Positions 23,335-26,253 of a stretch of 26,253 nucleotides of DNA are shown here, in pieces. The notes below the pieces were generated by a model that ran no database searches, was not told the origin of the DNA, and was given only the letters and a program-made list of their open reading frames with translations. Both the position numbers and the translations under genes were made by a program. The stretch spans positions 1 to 26,253 of the forward strand of contig DATCBY010000025.1 of assembly GCA_036511595.1 (NCBI GenBank), in the 5' to 3' direction. Each line of letters opens with the position of its first letter. Positions within the stretch are counted from its first letter, which is position 1. The stretch comes from DASZQY01 sp036511595 (GTDB taxonomy: Bacteria > Pseudomonadota > Alphaproteobacteria > Rhizobiales > Kaistiaceae).

Positions 23335-24120
23335 CTAGTAGCGGAACTGCTCGGTCAGGATGCGCTCGTCCCAGGAATGATCCGGGTCGAAGAGGATAAT
23401 ACTCTCGGCCCGCTTATCCTCCGAAACCGAAACCTCGACCACCGACTTGAATTCGACGTTGTCGGCGACGGCGTTGATGGGGCGCTTGTCGGCCTCCAGT
23501 GCGTGGATGCTGACGGTGACGTGATCGGGAAGGAGGGCGCCGCGCCAAGTGCGCGGGCGGAAGGCGCTGATCGGGGTGATCGCCAGGAGCGGCGCATAAA
23601 TTGGCAGGATCGGCCCGTGGGCGGAGAGGTTGTAGGCAGTGCTGCCGGCGGGCGTCGCTACCAGCAGGCCGTCGCAGATCAACTCCTCCAGCCGCGTCTT
23701 GCCATCGACGTCGATCCGCAGCTTCGCCGCCTGATAGGACTGGCGGAGCAGGGATACCTCGTTGATGGCGTGGGCGATGTGGACCTTGCCGGCGGCATCG
23801 ACCGCGCGCATGGCGAGCGGATGCACCTGGCTTGGCGTGGCGGCGGCGATGCGTTCCGCCAGGCCGTCCTCGACGAATTCGTTCATCAAGAAGCCGACCG
23901 ACCCGGCGTTCATCCCGTAGATCGGCTTGCCGGTATTCATGAAGGCGTGGAGCGTCTGCAGCATGAAGCCGTCACCGCCGAGCGCCACGACGACGCCGGC
24001 CTCTTCAGGGGCAACGCCGTGGTAAAGGGCGTCGAGGCGGTCGCGAGCGGTCCGCACCCGCTCGTCGGCGCCGCTCGAAATGAAGGCGATGCCCTTATAC
24101 TTCTGCCGACCGCCGGTCAT
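23335..24120 (-). CDS. nadK: NAD kinase
   Basis: This 261-aa enzyme phosphorylates NAD to NADP. The GGDG motif is at residues 48-51 (VALGGDGFMLQ), followed by GMNAGSVGFLMN. The NE/D motif lies at HAINEVSLLR, and the nucleotide-binding GSTAY block is in LVATPAGSTAYNLSAHGPILP. Length and layout are typical of the short alphaproteobacterial form. It is cytoplasmic. ATG at 24120 is chosen because AAAGGGAAAACCG precedes it; an in-frame ATG 57 bases upstream lacks conservation. It converges on DUF2336 and is divergent from purU. Confidence 0.95.
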   Translation of the reverse strand: MTGGRQKYKGIAFISSGADERVRTARDRLDALYHGVAPEEAGVVVALGGDGFMLQTLHAFMNTGKPIYGMNAGSVGFLMNEFVEDGLAERIAAATPSQVHPLAMRAVDAAGKVHIAHAINEVSLLRQSYQAAKLRIDVDGKTRLEELICDGLLVATPAGSTAYNLSAHGPILPIYAPLLAITPISAFRPRTWRGALLPDHVTVSIHALEADKRPINAVADNVEFKSVVEVSVSEDKRAESIILFDPDHSWDERILTEQFRY

Positions 24121-24183
24121 CGGTTTTCCCTTTAGCAACGCGGGCGAGGGACTAGCATGCCGTTTACGGTTTTCCAATTGAGT

Positions 24184-24204
24184 GCCGCCGGCACTGCCGG
24201 CGGC
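24184..24204. repeat. REP-like perfect inverted repeat in nadK-purU spacer
   Basis: GCCGCCGGC-ACT-GCCGGCGGC forms a perfect 9-bp stem with a three-base loop. It lies in the divergent spacer between nadK and purU. No T-run follows on either strand, so it is unlikely to be an intrinsic terminator. It may be an isolated REP-type unit or a leader hairpin; no second copy was noticed. Confidence 0.45.
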
Positions 24205-24273
24205 GGTTGCGGCGCGGTGCTACTGGCGCTAGTGGTCACGAAGTCTCTTTTTCCCGGATGAATCGTTAACGCC

Positions 24274-25134
24274 ATGCCCGCCGAACCGGCCCGCTACGTC
24301 CTTACCCTGTCCTGCGGCGACCGGCGCGGAATTGTCGCGGCGGTGGCGAACTCGATCGCCTCGCAGCGCTGCAACATTGTCGAGAGTGCGCAGTATGGCG
24401 ATCCGGAAACGGAACGCTTCTTCATGCGCGTGTCGTTTTCCGCACCCGACGAAGTGACGGTGAAAAGCTTCGGCGAGGGATTTCATCCGGTGGCGACCGG
24501 CTTCGGCTTCGAATGGACGCTGCAAGATCTTCAGGTCAAGCCGCGCGTGGTCATCCTGGTCTCCAAGTTCGGCCATTGTCTCAACGATCTCCTCTACCGC
24601 AACGAGATCGGCCACCTGCCGATGGAACTGGTCGCGGTGGTCTCGAACCACGAGGCGATGCGCCGGCGGGTGGAGGCGGAGGACGTGCCTTACGTCCATC
24701 TGCCGGTGACGCCGCAGACCAAAAAGGAGCAGGAAGCGGCGCTTGGCCGCCTGATCGCCGACGGGCGGATCGATCTGGTGGTGCTGGCGCGCTACATGCA
24801 GGTGTTGTCGAAGGATCTTTCCAGCAAGCTGACCGGGCGCATCATCAACATCCACCATTCCTTTTTGCCGAGCTTTGTCGGCGCGCGGCCCTACGAGCAG
24901 GCGCGGCTGCGTGGCGTGAAGCTGATCGGCGCCACCGCCCACTACGTCACGCCGGAACTCGATGCCGGACCGATCATCGAGCAGGACGTCGGCCGCGTCG
25001 ATCACGCGATGTCGGAAGCCGAGATGATTGCTGCCGGACGCGATATCGAGGCAACCGTGCTGGCGCGTGCCGTGCGCTTCCACCTGGAGCATCGCGTGCT
25101 CGTCAACGGCAATCGAACCGTGGTCTTTCGCTGA
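24274..25134 (+). CDS. purU: Formyltetrahydrofolate deformylase PurU
   Basis: This 286-aa enzyme hydrolyses 10-formyl-THF to THF and formate. Residues about 8-80 form an ACT domain (VLTLSCGDRRGIVAAVANSI), and about 90-275 form the formyltransferase-like catalytic domain. Catalytic residues of the Asn-His-Asp set are seen in IINIHHSFLPSFVGARPY and TPELDAGPIIEQD. It is cytoplasmic. folD begins one base after its stop (TGAGATG), so the two are clearly one operon. In alphaproteobacteria this pair commonly serves one-carbon release from methyl compounds or glycine metabolism; here this is inferred. Confidence 0.96.
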   Translation: MPAEPARYVLTLSCGDRRGIVAAVANSIASQRCNIVESAQYGDPETERFFMRVSFSAPDEVTVKSFGEGFHPVATGFGFEWTLQDLQVKPRVVILVSKFGHCLNDLLYRNEIGHLPMELVAVVSNHEAMRRRVEAEDVPYVHLPVTPQTKKEQEAALGRLIADGRIDLVVLARYMQVLSKDLSSKLTGRIINIHHSFLPSFVGARPYEQARLRGVKLIGATAHYVTPELDAGPIIEQDVGRVDHAMSEAEMIAAGRDIEATVLARAVRFHLEHRVLVNGNRTVVFR

Positions 25135-25135
25135 G

Positions 25136-26038
25136 ATGACAGCCAGCATTATCGACGGGCGCGCCGCCGCCGCCGCGGTGACCGAGAAAGTGGCGACGGA
25201 AGCGCGCCGGTTGAAGGCGGAGGCGGGCGTCGTACCGGGCCTTGCGGTCGTTCTCGTTGGCAGCGACCCGGCCAGCGAAGTCTATGTTGGCGCGAAGGGG
25301 AAGAAGGCCGAGGAACTCGGCTTCAAATCGATCCAGCACACGCTGCCGGCGACGACCAGCCAGGTCGACCTGCTGGCGCTCGTCGCCAAGCTCAACCGCG
25401 ACCCGGCCGTGCATGGCATTCTGGTGCAGTTCCCGCTGCCGGACCATCTCGACCAGACGGCGGTGGTCGAGGCGATCGCGCCGGCAAAGGATGTCGATGG
25501 CCTCAATCCTGTCAACGCCGGGCGGCTCGCCAGCGGGATTGCCGGTGCAATGATCCCGTGCACGCCGGCCGGATGCCTGATCCTGATAAAACGGGAGTTG
25601 CCCGGGGGGCTCGCCGGGCGGAACGCCGTGGTCGTCGGGCGCTCGACGCTGGTCGGCAGGCCGATGGCGCAACTGCTGCTCGGCGAAAGCTGCACGGTGA
25701 CGATCGCGCATTCGAAGACTCGCGACCTGGCGGGCACTGTCCGCGGCGCCGACATCGTGGTCGCGGCGGTCGGCCGGCCCGAAATGATCCGGGGCGACTG
25801 GGTCAAGCCCGGAGCCGTTGTGATCGATGTCGGGACCAGCCGCGTGGCGGCGCCGGAGAAGGGGCCGGGCAAGACTCGGCTCGTCGGCGACGTCGCGTTC
25901 GCAGAAGCGGCGCAGATCGCCGGCGCAATCACCCCGGTGCCCGGCGGTGTCGGGCCGATGACCATCGCTATGCTGATGGCGAATACGCTGATCGCAGCCT
26001 GCCGAAGCGTCGGGCTGTCTGAGCCGACATTCGGCTGA
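25136..26038 (+). CDS. folD: Methylene-THF dehydrogenase / methenyl-THF cyclohydrolase FolD
   Basis: A 300-aa bifunctional enzyme interconverting 5,10-methylene-, methenyl- and 10-formyl-THF with NADP. The cyclohydrolase Tyr-Lys pair is in EVYVGAKGKKAEELG, followed by HGILVQFPLPDHLDQ and KDVDGLNPVN. The NADP-binding region holds VVVGRSTLVGRPMAQLLL and the C-terminal PGGVGPMTIAMLMANT. It is a cytoplasmic dimer. ATG at 25136 follows the purU stop by one base, giving coupled translation; its own leader GCTGAG is weak. It supplies 10-formyl-THF that PurU consumes, so the pair can turn methylene-THF into formate plus THF. Confidence 0.97.
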   Translation: MTASIIDGRAAAAAVTEKVATEARRLKAEAGVVPGLAVVLVGSDPASEVYVGAKGKKAEELGFKSIQHTLPATTSQVDLLALVAKLNRDPAVHGILVQFPLPDHLDQTAVVEAIAPAKDVDGLNPVNAGRLASGIAGAMIPCTPAGCLILIKRELPGGLAGRNAVVVGRSTLVGRPMAQLLLGESCTVTIAHSKTRDLAGTVRGADIVVAAVGRPEMIRGDWVKPGAVVIDVGTSRVAAPEKGPGKTRLVGDVAFAEAAQIAGAITPVPGGVGPMTIAMLMANTLIAACRSVGLSEPTFG

Positions 26039-26071
26039 CAGGCGCAGGAGCGATTCCGTCCTGAGGCGGCG

Positions 26072-26115
26072 TGGTGCCGGATGAGGGGATTGAACCCCCG
26101 ACCTTCGGTTTACAA
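26072..26115 (-). other. 3' half of tRNA-Thr(UGU), an attachment-site remnant
   Basis: On the minus strand these 44 bases match a tRNA from U33 to the encoded CCA: anticodon UGU, stem ACCGA, variable AGGTC, T-arm GGGGG-TTCAATC-CCCTC, acceptor ATCCGGC, then A and CCA. Homology ends exactly in the anticodon loop; the expected stem half TCGGT is missing and unrelated coding sequence follows. This is the usual result of tyrosine-integrase insertion at the anticodon loop, leaving a displaced 3' copy at one end of an element. Confidence 0.8.
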
Positions 26116-26253
26116 CATTCTCAACGCGCTGATCGAGCACGCCGAAGGCCGGCGAGACATGTCGCCTTCCCAGGTCCACGCGGCCCTCGGCCTGCTCAAG
26201 AAGGTCATGCCGGACCTCTCGGCGACGACGATAACCAACCTGGTGGACGACAA
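26081..26253 (+). CDS. Partial phage-like ORF (small terminase-type C-terminal sequence)
   Basis: An open frame from ATG at 26081 runs off the window end (57 complete codons). Its start codon and first 11 codons lie inside the tRNA remnant. From residue 12 it reads NILNALIEHAEGRRDMSPSQ and then VHAALGLLKKVMPDLS, which resembles the end of small terminase subunits of tailed phages (the pattern ...MTxSQVxAAxxLLxKxLPDL). The phage part may originally have had a longer N-terminus that the recombination removed. Function cannot be proven from this fragment. Confidence 0.5.
   Translation, partial: MRGLNPRPSVYNILNALIEHAEGRRDMSPSQVHAALGLLKKVMPDLSATTITNLVDD

Noticed and set aside
24184..24204. Inverted repeat upstream of purU as an intrinsic terminator
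   Set aside because: No T-run on either strand and placement between divergent starts.
1..26253. CRISPR array, toxin-antitoxin, restriction or retron-type defence system
   Set aside because: No periodic direct repeats with spacers and no reverse transcriptase, nuclease, or toxin-like gene pair seen.

Overview
The window is a high-GC, gene-dense stretch of chromosome from an alphaproteobacterium, most likely of the order Rhizobiales (Hyphomicrobiales). The reasons are the gene families present: DUF3126, PAS_5, DUF2336, the BTLCP transglutaminase-like protease, the MbfA erythrin-VIT1 iron exporter, and the folE / Fe-S scaffold / yidD / thrS neighbourhood. Most of it is housekeeping and ordinary accessory genes. 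Both edges carry mobile DNA: an IS1595/ISXO2-type transposase tail on the left, and a tRNA-Thr 3' half fused to phage-like coding sequence on the right.

Layout. 1-445: decayed IS end with a small overlapping ORF. 446-4270: alpha/beta hydrolase, cysE, a DUF3126 protein, a convergent one-TM protein, a small DUF6949-like membrane protein and a gamma-carbonic-anhydrase-like protein. 4271-5161: a possible 22-aa ORF, and a strong intrinsic terminator serving the minus-strand BTLCP protease. 5317-7207: a LysR regulator divergent from a PdxI-like aldo/keto reductase. 7204-8571: a minus-strand PAS_5 and tandem-PilZ pair. 8833-10107: a rhomboid protease and a two-CBS protein. 10116-14143 (minus): folE, a CPA2 antiporter with USP tail, a frameshifted DUF202 protein and hisI. 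14347-18994: NifU/IscU-like scaffold, an unlisted 39-aa protein on the opposite strand, yidD, mbfA (minus), a single-PilZ protein and thrS. 19013-23321: a small ABM-like protein divergent from an HxlR regulator, two exported proteins (minus), a nitroreductase and a DUF2336 protein. 23335-26038: nadK (minus), then the tight purU-folD pair. 26072-26253: tRNA-Thr remnant and phage-like ORF.

How the genes fit together. Three themes recur. One is folate and one-carbon metabolism: folE starts tetrahydrofolate synthesis, and purU-folD interconvert formyl- and methylene-THF. Another is iron and Fe-S handling: the scaffold protein and MbfA, the latter with an Irr-like palindrome in its leader. The third is c-di-GMP and sensory control: three PilZ domains in two genes, a PAS_5 protein and DUF2336.

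Main points for a second look: (i) the +1 frame disruption in DUF202 at a UUU-UAG-C context, where both halves are otherwise intact; (ii) the tRNA-Thr attachment-site remnant, whose bases also provide the start codon of the phage-like ORF; (iii) the palindrome upstream of mbfA; (iv) the hairpin just upstream of the folE ribosome-binding site, a candidate THF-II (folE-motif) riboswitch; (v) the 39-aa small gene. I saw no CRISPR array, defence island, rRNA or complete tRNA, and no convincing multi-gene system of wholly unknown type.
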